Origin: an uncultured Flavobacteriaceae bacterium
GTDB taxonomy: Bacteria; Bacteroidota; Bacteroidia; Flavobacteriales; Flavobacteriaceae
Direction of reading: 5' to 3'
NCBI GenBank assembly: GCA_947504035.1
Contig: CANNGA010000003.1
Span: forward strand, 279,870-343,869
DNA: 64,000 nucleotides
The notes below the pieces were generated by a model, which made no database searches, had not been told where the DNA came from, and saw only the letters and a program-made list of their open reading frames with translations. The translations under genes and the position numbers were made by a program. Positions 49,104-59,300 of the stretch are shown here, in pieces; the stretch's first letter is position 1; each line of letters begins with the position of its first letter.

Positions 49104-50591
49104 ATGAAGATCATGATACAAAAAATATACGTTAAGATTTTATTTATTTCTATTACTTTAATAGGCCTAGGGTGTTCGAATGATTTTTTAGATGAACCTA
49201 AAAACACCAATGGTATTGCCCAAAACGATGCTTTTACCACAAGAGGTAATGTTGATGGTATTATTGCTGGCATGATGAATAACTACAAACGGCAATGGGA
49301 TGAAGATATTACAGATGATGATACACCTGGAGGCAGTAATTCTATTCCTGATTTGGCTGGTCTTTTCGCCTTGTATTTTGCACGTACTGTAAAAGGTAAC
49401 GATGTGATACAAGACTTTGGATTTTACGACTTTGATTACGAGCATGATAGAAGAGGCCCTGGAACTGGAAGAGTTCGATTTACATGGTTTTTCAACTACC
49501 AGTCTATTAACTATGCCAATGTTCTCATCGAGGGGGTTACAAACAGTACAACGCTTTCTGAGGCCGACAAAAACGAATTTATTGCGGTGGGTAAAGCCAT
49601 TAGAGCATTTCATTATTTCCAATTGGCTTTAGAATTTGCACCTAATTATAATAATGATAGATCCATTGCGAGGTTTCCATTATATTTATCATCTACGCGT
49701 AGTATTGTTGCAGGAAATGCACCTGTAGCTTTAAGCGTTATATACAATCAAATTATTAGAGATCTCAATGAAGCACTACCAGATTTGCCCACTATAGATC
49801 AAGCCTTAGGCAAATCTTTCATTCATAAAGCATTTGCCAATGTCTTACTTACCCGTGTACTACAAGTTACTCAAGACGACTGGGATGCTGTATCCAGACA
49901 TGCCAAAGCGGCTTATGGAGAAGATGCTTCTGCGGCTGTCGTTTCGTCGAACTGGGGCAATGGTTTTAACGATCTTTCAGATCAAGAATGGCTTTGGGGG
50001 CATTTTCAAAGCGATACAGAGACCAACTTTTTTTGGTTGGCACCTCATGTATTTACAGACCACTTAACACTTTCTTTTCGAGCAACTTATTTCAATCCTA
50101 ATTTTGTAAACCAATTTACAGATACCGATGTTAGAAACCTGTTTCAGGATATTGAAAACATTAGTGAAACAATTCCTTGGCGTGAGTTTGTATCAACTAA
50201 ATTTGCTTTTACCTTTGATGCCGATGCGCCTTTAATGCGAAAATCTGAAATGGTACTTGCAGATGCTGAAGCACAATTCCATTTAGGAAATATTCCTGGG
50301 GCTCAAAGCCTTTTGTTTACACTTCAATCTGCGAGAGATCCAGAAGCAACAGCCTCTGGAAATACAGGTCAAGATTTACTAAATGAAATTTTATTAGAAC
50401 GCAGGAAAGAACTCTACGGTGAAATTGGTGTAGAATGGTTTGATGCCAAACGCTATGCGTTGCCAATAGACAGAGACCCTGTACACCGCATTGAAATTGA
50501 CGTGCCTGCTAATAGTGAATTGTTTTTTCTTAACATTCCTCAAAGCGAGATTGATGCTAATATAAATATTGAAGATTTAATTAATAATTAA
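49104..50591 (+). CDS. SusD/RagB-family surface lipoprotein
   Basis: The 495-residue protein has a lipoprotein signal with lipobox LIGLGC near residue 24 and the post-Cys SNDFLDEPKN typical of SusD. TPR-like helices follow (KNEFIAVGKAIRAFHYFQLALEFAPNYN). The conserved end LLNEILLERRKELYGEIGVEWFDAKRYA is present. It caps the partner SusC barrel and binds substrate at the cell surface. A very long hairpin terminator lies 46 nt downstream. Confidence 0.96.
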   Translation: MKIMIQKIYVKILFISITLIGLGCSNDFLDEPKNTNGIAQNDAFTTRGNVDGIIAGMMNNYKRQWDEDITDDDTPGGSNSIPDLAGLFALYFARTVKGNDVIQDFGFYDFDYEHDRRGPGTGRVRFTWFFNYQSINYANVLIEGVTNSTTLSEADKNEFIAVGKAIRAFHYFQLALEFAPNYNNDRSIARFPLYLSSTRSIVAGNAPVALSVIYNQIIRDLNEALPDLPTIDQALGKSFIHKAFANVLLTRVLQVTQDDWDAVSRHAKAAYGEDASAAVVSSNWGNGFNDLSDQEWLWGHFQSDTETNFFWLAPHVFTDHLTLSFRATYFNPNFVNQFTDTDVRNLFQDIENISETIPWREFVSTKFAFTFDADAPLMRKSEMVLADAEAQFHLGNIPGAQSLLFTLQSARDPEATASGNTGQDLLNEILLERRKELYGEIGVEWFDAKRYALPIDRDPVHRIEIDVPANSELFFLNIPQSEIDANINIEDLINN

Positions 50592-50636
50592 TATGTCGCA
50601 CAGGCCATGCTTTAGTTTCACCTAAAGCAAATGCAT

Positions 50637-50683
50637 AAAAAAGAAAAGCCTTTGAGTTTGAAACTCAAAGGCTTTTCTTTTTT
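50637..50683. terminator. Strong bidirectional terminator after susD
   Basis: Seventeen perfect pairs (AGAAAAGCCTTTGAGTT and its complement) close around a TGA loop. The stem is flanked by A and T runs on both sides. It serves susD and possibly the convergent gene ending at 50775. Confidence 0.9.
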
Positions 50684-50774
50684 ATCATCTAACAAATAAG
50701 CTACCGTAAAACCAGCCTCTTTGAAAAATCTACAGATTAATTACATTACAGAAGGCAATATGCATTTGATACGC

Positions 50775-51770
50775 TTAAAAGGCTTCTTTCCGTGTAAAAT
50801 GGTAGATTGTATTGTCTTGCTCTACCTTAAAAAATTTGCAGTTCGAATAGTGTACAAATTTAAAAGGCTGTTCGTAATTAAATGCAGCGTTATCTATAAG
50901 GTATAACGCATCACAATCGACATGACCATAAGGAGAAACACGTCGAAATCTATAGGTTTCTGCTTCACCTGTTTCATGCAGTTCAAACCAAGCGCCTGCT
51001 GCTATTCCAGACAACCACTGTGCGTTTTCATGCAAGCCTTCTACCTCACTAGGCTCTAAACTTCCCACAAAATTGGGGGAATGCTCTTTTAAGGTATCAA
51101 AGAAGCAACGGATATTTTCACGACTTTGCGATCCTTTATATATGGAAATCACACCTGTTTCTGAAACTTCATAAGCGTGCTCATCAGTCGCTAATAAAAC
51201 ATTACCAACTGTACTTGGCGTAAACCATTTAGATTTTATTAATTGTTTTCGCTTTTTAGCATTAGTTGTACCTGCGATAACGGCATCTGTTACAAAGCGC
51301 GCACAGTTACAAGCCTCATCTTCGAAAGCAGCATATTTAATAAAATGCTGGTCTTGCATATCATCTATATAGGCTCGTGCTTTTATATAATCTATATCTT
51401 TAGCTACCGAAGCGACTAATCGCCCTTCGCCATGTGTGAGTTTTGGGTGGGTTGCTAGAAACTTTAATAGTGCTTCTAAATTTATAAGCGTTCCATTTAC
51501 AATTTCTGCTTTTAAAGGCAGTTCTAACTCATTATCTGTGGTACGCCCTCTTACTCTTCCATAAGGTTCGGGTGTGATGTAACGTCCAAAATCGTGATAT
51601 TCTAAAATACCCGTCTCTGTATTGATAAGAACCAATGCTGCATGTCCTGCGCGCACATAGTTTTTTTTTCCAATACCTATAAGTCGTAACAAGGGAGAAT
51701 ACCACTCATCGGCTACCATGACAATCGTATCAGGATAGGCCAATGTTAAAATAATACCTGTATTATTCAT
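50775..51770 (-). CDS. Conserved protein beside NRDE gene, possibly DUF6695
   Basis: The 331-residue protein begins MNNTGIILTLAYPDTIVMV, with no signal peptide or membrane helix. It resembles the flavobacterial group I remember as DUF6695; that name is from memory and unverified. The start gives repeated beta phrases (YVRAGHAALVLINTETGILEYHDFGRY), followed by a Cys-containing middle (ACNCARFVTDAVI). The opening lines with His and Cys recall NlpC/P60-like or phospholipase-like cysteine hydrolases, but I cannot confirm that. Its start overlaps the end of the NRDE gene by 8 nt, so the two are coupled. Confidence 0.7.
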   Translation of the reverse strand: MNNTGIILTLAYPDTIVMVADEWYSPLLRLIGIGKKNYVRAGHAALVLINTETGILEYHDFGRYITPEPYGRVRGRTTDNELELPLKAEIVNGTLINLEALLKFLATHPKLTHGEGRLVASVAKDIDYIKARAYIDDMQDQHFIKYAAFEDEACNCARFVTDAVIAGTTNAKKRKQLIKSKWFTPSTVGNVLLATDEHAYEVSETGVISIYKGSQSRENIRCFFDTLKEHSPNFVGSLEPSEVEGLHENAQWLSGIAAGAWFELHETGEAETYRFRRVSPYGHVDCDALYLIDNAAFNYEQPFKFVHYSNCKFFKVEQDNTIYHFTRKEAF

Positions 51771-52488
51771 TAACTATTGAAGACACATTAAATGTTTTTG
51801 TAGAAATGACATGATTTTGAATGTTTTCATAACGCATGTCTATAGATTCTTCGTGCTTTTCTATTTGAGTAATACTTGTGGTTTTCACAAAACCTCTATT
51901 CATAACTACTCCATAATCTAAATTAGCACCTCCTGCTGTTTTATGAAATTTTAGCAATTCGGGTCCGTTTAATGTTTCTTTAGCTTTAAAACTGTTAAAC
52001 CACTGTAAACGTTCTTCTCGCATTTTAGCATTGTAAAGTGTAGATGAAGACCAAATTTTAGGTTCTAAAGGCAGTTGTACAAAGTGTTTCTCTGTACCAT
52101 CCCATACCAATTCATAAAATTTAAGATCTGTACTCCAATCAGCTATAACCATGGTAAATGGTTCGATGTCTTCAAATTCATACGAGGCCACCGTGGTTTC
52201 AATATGCGCTGCAACCATAAGCTGTTTTGTAATCACACCGCGACTTAAACGGTACTTAGGCTGACGTTTATGGATTTCAAAACCACCATTTAGCAAACAA
52301 ACTACACGTTTTCTTTCACTAACACCAACCCATGTCCCACCAGATAATTCATCTTTGGGAAACATCACTTCTACACCATCAAACTCAGAAACATCAGGAA
52401 TGGAAGCTCCTCTATTAGGTGCTTCATCTCTATTTGATGTTAAAATAAAATCTTTTTCCCCTTTAGGAATAATTGTAACTGTACACAT
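51763..52488 (-). CDS. NRDE (TANGO2) family protein
   Basis: The 241-residue protein begins MCTVTIIPKGEKDFILTSNRDE. The second-residue Cys and the SNRDE motif define the NRDE/TANGO2 family, an Ntn-hydrolase-like fold. Animal TANGO2 is implicated in lipid or haem homeostasis, while bacterial roles are largely unknown. The following GGTWVGVSERKRVVCLLNGG is also typical. It is translationally coupled to the downstream gene. Confidence 0.88.
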   Translation of the reverse strand: MCTVTIIPKGEKDFILTSNRDEAPNRGASIPDVSEFDGVEVMFPKDELSGGTWVGVSERKRVVCLLNGGFEIHKRQPKYRLSRGVITKQLMVAAHIETTVASYEFEDIEPFTMVIADWSTDLKFYELVWDGTEKHFVQLPLEPKIWSSSTLYNAKMREERLQWFNSFKAKETLNGPELLKFHKTAGGANLDYGVVMNRGFVKTTSITQIEKHEESIDMRYENIQNHVISTKTFNVSSIVNE

Positions 52489-53102
52489 AAAAAAGTAGTC
52501 TTCTATGAAAACGGCAACTTACAAAAAATAAATAAAATTATCGGCTTTTACGTCTTAAACAAAACAGTAATGAGGAATCTATTTCAATACGTCTAAAAAT
52601 CTATTAATTATTGAATTTTAAAGCTTTAAACCTCCTAAGAAAACGTTAATTACTTATTTTTTATGATGATTCCTAAATCACAATAAAGTACTATTGATCA
52701 AAATTATATAAATTCTAAAAACGAAAAGTCTCTTAAATAAGGGGTTTAATGACTTTTAAAGATTAAATTGTACTTCATCAGTACAAACGGCTACCAATTT
52801 AGAACCTATACAAGTTCGTCGAGTTTCGTTTGCGCAAAGCAGTTATTTATATTTTCTATGAGTTGAAACATTTATTTACTTTTATTAAAATACTTTACAG
52901 TCAAATAAATAGTATCAATCGTATATTTTTTGTTTAAAATTTTTGAGACTACATCTTGGTTTTCAAAAAACAATTCTGCCATCTTTTTATGGTTTAAAAA
53001 TTCGAAGAATTACCTCTAAAACAGACTTCTCTTTTTCTATGGAGCTACTAATTTGGCACCACTTTAGTGTCCTTAAAACGACCTTTTACAAAATGCCTGT
53101 AA
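52489..53102. other. Long AT-rich intergenic region, possible gene remnants
   Basis: No intact gene is visible. On the minus strand a 36-codon frame (52872-52982, starting MAELFFENQDVV) and short fragments on both sides look protein-like but are broken by stops. They could be remains of a decayed gene; I could not identify it. Confidence 0.35.
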
Positions 53103-53145
53103 ACAATAAGCTGCCCTAAAAGGCAGCTCTATATCTGTTTATTGT
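53103..53145 (-). terminator. Hairpin after the SPW-YHS-SnoaL operon
   Basis: AGCTGCC pairs with GGCAGCT (53109-53115 with 53122-53128), and an outer ACAATAA/TTATTGT pair extends it. On the minus strand the stem is followed by TTATTGTTT, a weak T-rich tail. It lies 57 nt after the last stop of the operon. Confidence 0.5.
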
Positions 53146-53201
53146 AGCGTATTTACTTTTAATCGCTTATTTGCCTTTGCAAAAGGGTATTCTAACCGCT
53201 T

Positions 53202-53555
53202 TTATGCAGTAACCTCTGGCTTATGCAAACTCACTACAATTAAAACGGCAATACCATTCATCCAATAGTAAGAAGCGTCTAGACCTTTAAATGAAAAAAT
53301 AAAAGGTGCTATGATAAATACGACTGCCACTAAAAAGTCGACAATTAAATGTATTTTATAAGAGACTACTTTAATCAATCCTAAATGATGATTTGTCAAT
53401 ACCGTTAATATTAAAGCGGCTATTCCTGTAACTACAGATAATTGTAGTGCTAAAGGGTTAGAGCTACCCAAGCCCAGTAGAAAAGGGAGTACTATTAATG
53501 CTATGGCTACTGGATAATCTAAAAAGGCGTGTATTCTCTTGGTTACAAATTTCAT
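53202..53555 (-). CDS. SPW-repeat-like small membrane protein
   Basis: The 117-residue protein has four hydrophobic helices arranged as two similar halves. The first half opens with VTKRIHAFLDYPVAIALIVLPFLLG and the second with VSYKIHLIVDFLVAVVFIIAPFIFS. This matches the twofold SPW repeat family (PF03779), though the SPW triplets are replaced by LPF and APF. Function is unknown. It is the last of three genes spaced by 30 and 48 nt. Confidence 0.65.
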   Translation of the reverse strand: MKFVTKRIHAFLDYPVAIALIVLPFLLGLGSSNPLALQLSVVTGIAALILTVLTNHHLGLIKVVSYKIHLIVDFLVAVVFIIAPFIFSFKGLDASYYWMNGIAVLIVVSLHKPEVTA

Positions 53556-53585
53556 GATTTCTATATTTTTTAGTGATTTATTTTA

Positions 53586-54059
53586 TTAATTATGTGTTTT
53601 ACTTAATTTCTCCCAGTTTTTATCGGCTACTTTTGTTAGCTTATTGTGATTGTTTTCTGCCAACCATAATTGTTTTGCATCTAGCTCTACATTGTTTAAA
53701 TACAGGTAGTATTTGCCGTCTTCTACTATGAATTTATTAGGGTCTACTCTAAATTTTGCGCCTGCGTAAATACCAAAGGCACAGAAGCCTCCAAATTGTG
53801 GTTCGTACTTGGCTGGGTTCTTATCGAAGGCAGCCTTTTGTGCTGCAGAGGTAAAATAATAGTTTACTTTATTGTATTCTGACTTAAAGTTTTTGTTGCC
53901 TCTCTGTGCTAATCCTAAATCTAAATACGATACGGGGCTATAGCCTTGTAAAGCAATGTTACTGTTGTCAATATTGTTGGCTTTATTGTCTTGAGCAAAT
54001 GTTAGTGTACTCATTACTAATGCTAATCCTAAAAGTGCTGTTTGTATGAAATGTTTCAT
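53586..54059 (-). CDS. Secreted YHS-domain protein
   Basis: The 157-residue protein has a signal peptide (MKHFIQTALLGLALVMSTLTFAQ). A YHS-type domain follows, including IALQGYSPVSYLDLGLAQRGN, YYFTSAAQKAAFDKNPAKYEPQFGGFCAFGI and later FRVDPNKFIVEDGKYYLYLN. YHS domains are linked to metal, often copper, binding; here one Cys and several aromatic residues are visible. It lies between the SnoaL-like and SPW-like genes. Confidence 0.8.
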   Translation of the reverse strand: MKHFIQTALLGLALVMSTLTFAQDNKANNIDNSNIALQGYSPVSYLDLGLAQRGNKNFKSEYNKVNYYFTSAAQKAAFDKNPAKYEPQFGGFCAFGIYAGAKFRVDPNKFIVEDGKYYLYLNNVELDAKQLWLAENNHNKLTKVADKNWEKLSKTHN

Positions 54060-54107
54060 GGTCTTGTTTTTTTATGTGTGCTTTAATTCTTTTTTTATGT
54101 GTTGTAG

Positions 54108-54461
54108 TTATTCTGCGTTAAAGTATTCTTCTTGAATCACTTTGCCTTCATCATTCCAGATCCTACGAATGATCTCGTGCCAGTAGATTTTACTGCCGTC
54201 TTTCATATCGAAATCGAAGGTAAATTCTGAGGCGGATACATTTCCATCGACTAGAGAGTGGTGATGTGTAATTCCGTTTACTTTGGCAATGGCACCTGCG
54301 AAGCCTTCCATTTTGGCAATCATCTCTGCTTTGCCTGTGGTGCCTCCATTTCCGTAATCGGAGGTGTTAGCATTGTCTGCGAAAAATTCTTTTACGGCGT
54401 CTACAATCGCTCCTGTTGAAACTACGGCGTCTATACGTTGTACTTGTTCTTTGATAGTCAT
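54108..54461 (-). CDS. SnoaL-like/NTF2-fold protein
   Basis: The 117-residue protein (from MTIKEQVQRID at 54459-54461) has the NTF2-like fold with INTF-style features: DAVKEFFADNANTSDYGNGGTTGKAEM, then ITHHHSLVDGNVSASEFTFDFDMKDGSKIYWHEI. Members act as isomerases, cyclases or ligand-binding proteins. The longer frame adds a Lys/Thr-rich stretch translated from the AT-rich leader and is not preferred. A CATCTTTG element, one base off consensus, lies at 54498-54505. Confidence 0.75.
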   Translation of the reverse strand: MTIKEQVQRIDAVVSTGAIVDAVKEFFADNANTSDYGNGGTTGKAEMIAKMEGFAGAIAKVNGITHHHSLVDGNVSASEFTFDFDMKDGSKIYWHEIIRRIWNDEGKVIQEEYFNAE

Positions 54462-54971
54462 CTTTTTTGTTTTTTTTGTTTTGTTATTTGTATACTGCAA
54501 AGATGCAACAGAACTAAAGCTAAGAGGCTACAAAAAAAGGACTATGAATTGTACTTTTTAAAGGAAGACAGCCAATAGTATGTTTTCGTTGAGTTTAGGG
54601 GATTAAAAGAAAAAATAGTTCTCTTATCAGAATAACGGTTTAGCAAAGCACACCTATCCGTTTACCATCTACTTCGCAATTGGCACTTTTATGCATTTAA
54701 CAATTGGACGTATTTTCTCCATGGGCCTATATCTTAGCCATAGTGTTTTACTGTAACACGAGATATTTAACTTAAATGAACACTATCGTGAATTGTCATG
54801 TAACAATTTATTTAACTATGCAAGAGCTCCAATTACGGGAAACACTCATAGATGTATCATCAATCTAAAGGATTTTTAATGGACTGAAAGCTGCTATTCT
54901 CCAGATAAGTCTAGGGTTCGTCAATAATGTTTTCGGTTTTAAACCATTATATCATAATTTTTTTCAGTATT
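54462..54971. other. Intergenic region before the methyltransferase gene end
   Basis: No supported gene or RNA was seen in about 500 bases. Short open frames exist on the plus strand near 54770-54870, but they match nothing I recognise. Confidence 0.35.
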
Positions 54972-55643
54972 CTATTTTATCCCAGAACTATATACCCCTT
55001 CCATTTTCATTGGTTTTCCATCAAACTCTAAATCGGGTTCCGAAATGATATTAGTATCTATGTTTAAGAACCCTGTACTATGTAATACATCTTCTATCTC
55101 CTTTTTTGTGAATTTATTAAAACCGTGTTGCGTTAATTCTATTTTATTCATAAACGCTTTAGATCTATACCCAATTAAAATTTTACCGTTAGGTTTTAAA
55201 ACCCTATAAATTTCTTTGGTATTTTCTTTAAGGTTAGTCCAAAAATAAATGGTGTTCGTCGTTGTTATATAATCAATACTATTATCTTCAAAAGGTAAAT
55301 TCTCTACAGATCCGTTTATAAATGATACTTTTTCGGCTTCAATAAGTGCCTTGTTTAAGATTCTAGCTTCATCAATCATTGTTTGAGAAAAGTCAAGCCC
55401 TATATATTTTAGATTGTGAGCTAGACGCAATAAATCTTTAACAAACAAACCGTTTCCCATTCCTATTTCTAAAATCAAACTATTAGATTGAGGACGTAAT
55501 ACTTTATAAGAATTTAAACAGATATGCTTATTCCCTTTATTCATTTGTCGTCCTACTTCTTTTCCATCATCTCCATTAGGTTGTCTTAATTGAGTCGCTA
55601 GTTCTGATATAGATAGGTTACTTGTGTCGAATTTTTTAGCCAT
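54972..55643 (-). CDS. Class I SAM-dependent methyltransferase
   Basis: The 223-residue protein has motif I LILEIGMGNGLFVKDLL, motif II YIGLDFSQTMIDEAR, the post-I acidic end GSVENLPFEDNSIDYITTTNTIYFW, and IYRVLKPNGKILIGYR. This is a Methyltransf_11-type fold. The substrate is not evident. It lies on the same strand downstream of the NRPS genes, but about 660 nt with several hairpins intervene, so a role in the same pathway is only possible, not shown. Confidence 0.85.
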   Translation of the reverse strand: MAKKFDTSNLSISELATQLRQPNGDDGKEVGRQMNKGNKHICLNSYKVLRPQSNSLILEIGMGNGLFVKDLLRLAHNLKYIGLDFSQTMIDEARILNKALIEAEKVSFINGSVENLPFEDNSIDYITTTNTIYFWTNLKENTKEIYRVLKPNGKILIGYRSKAFMNKIELTQHGFNKFTKKEIEDVLHSTGFLNIDTNIISEPDLEFDGKPMKMEGVYSSGIK

Positions 55644-55928
55644 AATATGATTTAATAATGCAACTCGGTATACTAATACTGTAATTGATGCATGAGGACT
55701 CTCAAAAAAGATCGTAAAACAGGATTAACTGTTGATCTAAACACAGAACCAGATATTAATTTTACACAATGCCGCTGTAGTCTTTTTTTATTATAATGTC
55801 TTTTAAGATACCTCTAAATTCGACAAAAATTTATTATTCAGGTGAAATTTGAAGATTAAATTTATGTGGGTAATTATAATTTTATTTAGACACTTACTGT
55901 ATCCCCTAAGTTCGATATAGGAAAAACA
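55644..55928. other. AT-rich intergenic stretch upstream of the methyltransferase
   Basis: No gene or exact TAnnTTTG promoter was seen in this first part of the region between the methyltransferase gene and the NRPS genes. Confidence 0.35.
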
Positions 55929-55948
55929 CTCTTATCTTAAAATAAGAG
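55929..55948. repeat. Inverted repeat, seven pairs
   Basis: CTCTTAT and ATAAGAG are separated by CTTAAA. It is one of three inverted repeats in the spacer downstream of the NRPS genes. Confidence 0.5.
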
Positions 55949-56028
55949 CAACCGCTTTATAGAGTCAATACCGCCTCATATAATCCCTTAACCTTGCCCT
56001 TAAAGACCTGTTGTTTTGGAGGGGGTAT

Positions 56029-56076
56029 AGGTTTCTTTTATAGGCTCTATTCAATTAGAGTTTATAAAAGAAACCT
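56029..56076. repeat. Long inverted repeat, 21 continuous pairs
   Basis: Fourteen perfect outer pairs (56029-56042 with 56063-56076), two G-T pairs and five inner pairs (56045-56049 with 56056-56060) close around a six-base loop. It lacks a T-run. It could be a terminator of unusual type, an RNA processing site or the remains of a mobile element. Confidence 0.6.
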
Positions 56077-56187
56077 TAAACAGATCCTCGTACTTTAATG
56101 TTGATTTTTTGAAACCCCCGACCAATAGTTGATATGCGAAAAAGAGAGGTTTGAAGAAAAAATCACAACGTGTTTTGACCGTATGCT

Positions 56188-56217
56188 AACGCATTAGGAT
56201 GTATCTCCTAACGCGTT
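56188..56217 (-). terminator. Hairpin 90 nt after the NRPS operon
   Basis: AACGC and TTAGGA pair with TCCTAA and GCGTT around a six-base loop, eleven pairs of twelve with one A-C mismatch. No T-run follows on the minus strand, so termination is uncertain, but its place suggests an end for the NRPS message. Confidence 0.4.
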
Positions 56218-56306
56218 TATTAAAACAATAGAACCTCTTGAGTTTCTTAATAGTAAAACATTTAATGTCGTTTTCTAATTAAAAAAATGATGTTAGCCAT
56301 ATTATT

Positions 56307-59300
56307 TTAAACAGTATACTCTTTTTGCATCTTAGGAAATGTAATATTGATCTCTTGATCTAGGCGCTCTTCCGTATACTGAGTACATGGCACTTCAATA
56401 GGGAAAAGAGTTTTATTTGATTCGCCACTAATTATAGACTTTATATTTTCTGCTTCAAAATCTATAAACTTGACAATAGGTAAGCTAGTAAACGCATCAC
56501 TTCTAGATTTTAATTTTATAAGCCAATCTTTTAAGGGCATTTTTTCGATTTTAGAAAAAGACCTGCTAAAAAAATATTCTAGGTCTAAAAAATTAGGATT
56601 GCATAAATGAAATATATCTGATACTATATGTTCTTTTAAAGACATTTGTATTAGTGCTTCGGCGATAAAATTCACAGGTAAAACTGAGAACGTAACGCCC
56701 TTTGGGTAAGCGCCCAAATTGGAACAAGATTCCAACAACTGCGTAAACCACTGGTTGTTAGGTTTTTTAAAATCACCAACATGACCTGTTATAAGTCCTA
56801 ATCTATAAATTTGGGCTGGAAAACCATTTTCTATAGCTCTAATTAGCACATCTTCCCCCACCCATTTTGAAGTACTGTAACCTGAAGCGCTATAATGAAT
56901 TTCATCTTTTCTTGAGTCCTTCTCTTTAGCTGTTTTTTTAAGCCCCGAAGTTGTCGAGAGATAAATCACTTTTTTTAACACCTTGGTCGTTGCTAATTTT
57001 ATAATTTCTTCGATACCTCCAACATTAACTTTTTTTAATCTTGAATATGAAGAGAAATGATCCATGTGAGTAGCTGCATGATAAATATAATCTAGGGAGG
57101 CTTCAAGAAATTTATAGTGTCTATCATTTATTCCTAAATTTATTTTTGATAGATCTCCAATAACGGGCAGTATACGATCTTCGAAACCTTTTACATTAAG
57201 GCCAAAATCATTAAGCTGATTCAATATCTTTTGCTTTCCGTTAAATACGGTATCGACTCTTACTAAACAATAAACATTAGACGTTGTACGTCGTAAAAGC
57301 TCATGTAGTAAAAAACACCCCACAAAACCAGTTGCCCCAGTTAAAAACACATGTTTTGGAGGATTAGAGTATTTATTAAGTTTTTTAATATTTGACGCAT
57401 CAATAGCTAAGAAACTTTCTTTTTCTAGACGTACGACTTCACCTAAATATTCTGATTCTGACTTTGATATTGTTATAATCTCTACAAGCTTTCTAATGGT
57501 ACCATGTAAGAACAATTGCTTAACAGTAACTTCCTTTTTTAATGTGCTTCTTATTACAGATACTAACTTTATTGCCAGAATTGAATTTCCTCCTATCTTA
57601 AAAAAATCATCAGTAATTCCTATCTTTTCAAGACCAATTACTTCTTGCCAAATATTACAAAGTTCTTTTTCTAATGTTGTGGAAGGTGCAACGTAAGTCT
57701 TTTGAGAGGTAAACTCGACGTCTGGAAATGTTTTTTTGTCTAATTTACCATTAGTCGTTAAAGGGAAATTATCCATTTCTAAAAAACTAGAAGGCATCAA
57801 ATAACTAGGTAGTAATTTTGATAATGCTATCGTAATGTCGCGTTCCTTTAGTTTACGATCTGCATCTAAAACATAGTATCCTACTATATATTTATCAATC
57901 CCTACAGACGTTTCTCTGTTTTTTACTAATACGCAACTCTGTTGGATTCCTGTAATTTTTAAAAGTGCCTGCTCAATCTCTGACAGTTCTATACGGTAAC
58001 CCCGAATTTTTACCTGGCCATCCTTCCTACCAATATATTCTATGTCTCCATCAGGCAACCATTTTACTAAATCTCCAGTTTTATACAATCGTATGTGCCC
58101 TTTTTGTTTATCAACTTCTGTGGCAAATAGATTATTTACAAAACAGTGCTTAGTTAAAGCACTATTATTAAGATAACCACGAGCTAATCCTGATCCTCCA
58201 ATATAAAGTTCTCCAACTGCTCCTACTGGTACTGGTTTACGGTGCGTATCTAATATGTATACACTTCTATTGTTTATAGGCTTTCCTATAGGCACATTAG
58301 CTGCTTTAATTGGAGTATTTAAATTATAGATACATGTAAAAGTAGTACTTTCTGTTGGGCCATAACCGTTCAAAAAATGTTTAGGTTTACGTTTACTTTT
58401 TAAAATCTGATTGATTATTTTTCGATCTAAAGCCTCCCCTCCTATTATCAAATAGTTTAAATTCTCACACCACTTAGGGTTTAAAAAATACAAGCTATCA
58501 AATAACGTCTTTGTCAACCAAAGAATTGAAATATGATGTGTTTTTATAAATTGTTCAAATTGCTTTACATCTGAAAAAAGTTGTTTTGAATCTTTAGGAA
58601 TTACTAATGCACTTCCTTTTAACAAAGGCGCCCAAATCTCAAAAGTTGCTGCATCAAAAACTGGAGAAGACAAAAAGGCAAAGGTATCTTCTTGCGTTTG
58701 GTTTATAAAGTTATTATGAACTAAACTGATTACAGAATGTTGTTCAATCATAACCCCTTTAGGCACTCCTGTAGTTCCTGAGGTATAAATTACATATGCT
58801 AAATCTGTTGACTTGGTATAAACATAAAAATCACTTTTATCTTCTAATCGATATAAACTATTGTCCAAATCAATATACATTAACCGTTCTTCTGGGAGTG
58901 CACTCACCTTGTCGGTAAGTTCTTTTTGAGTAAGCACTAAGAAAGCATCTGTATCCTCTAAAATATAGTCGAATCGCTCCTTAGGATAATCGGAATCTAT
59001 AGGTACATAAGCAGCTCCTGATTTTAAAATACCAATAATACCAATAATCATTTCTAAATTTCTTCTCAGACATAAAGCTATTAAGGTATCGGGAGGTAAC
59101 TCTTCGTTAGTTCGCGTTAGGTAACGTTTCCTAATAGATCTCGCCAACTGATTGCTCTTTTCATCTACATCTCTATACGTAAGTTGTTTGTTTTCGAATA
59201 CCAAAGCAATAGCATTAGGTGTTTTTTTTGCTTGTACCTTAAAAAGTTGGGAAAGTGTTTGCGTGCTTGAAAAGTCTAAAGCTTTCGAATTCCAATTATA

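Noticed and set aside
49188..49622. A 144-codon minus-strand frame inside the susD-like gene
   Set aside because: It is fully antisense to a strongly supported SusD coding region and has no recognisable domain.
53202..55643. The accessory genes and methyltransferase as part of the NRPS cluster
   Set aside because: Spacers of 500-660 nt and hairpins separate them from the NRPS genes, and no member has an obvious tailoring role except possibly the methyltransferase.
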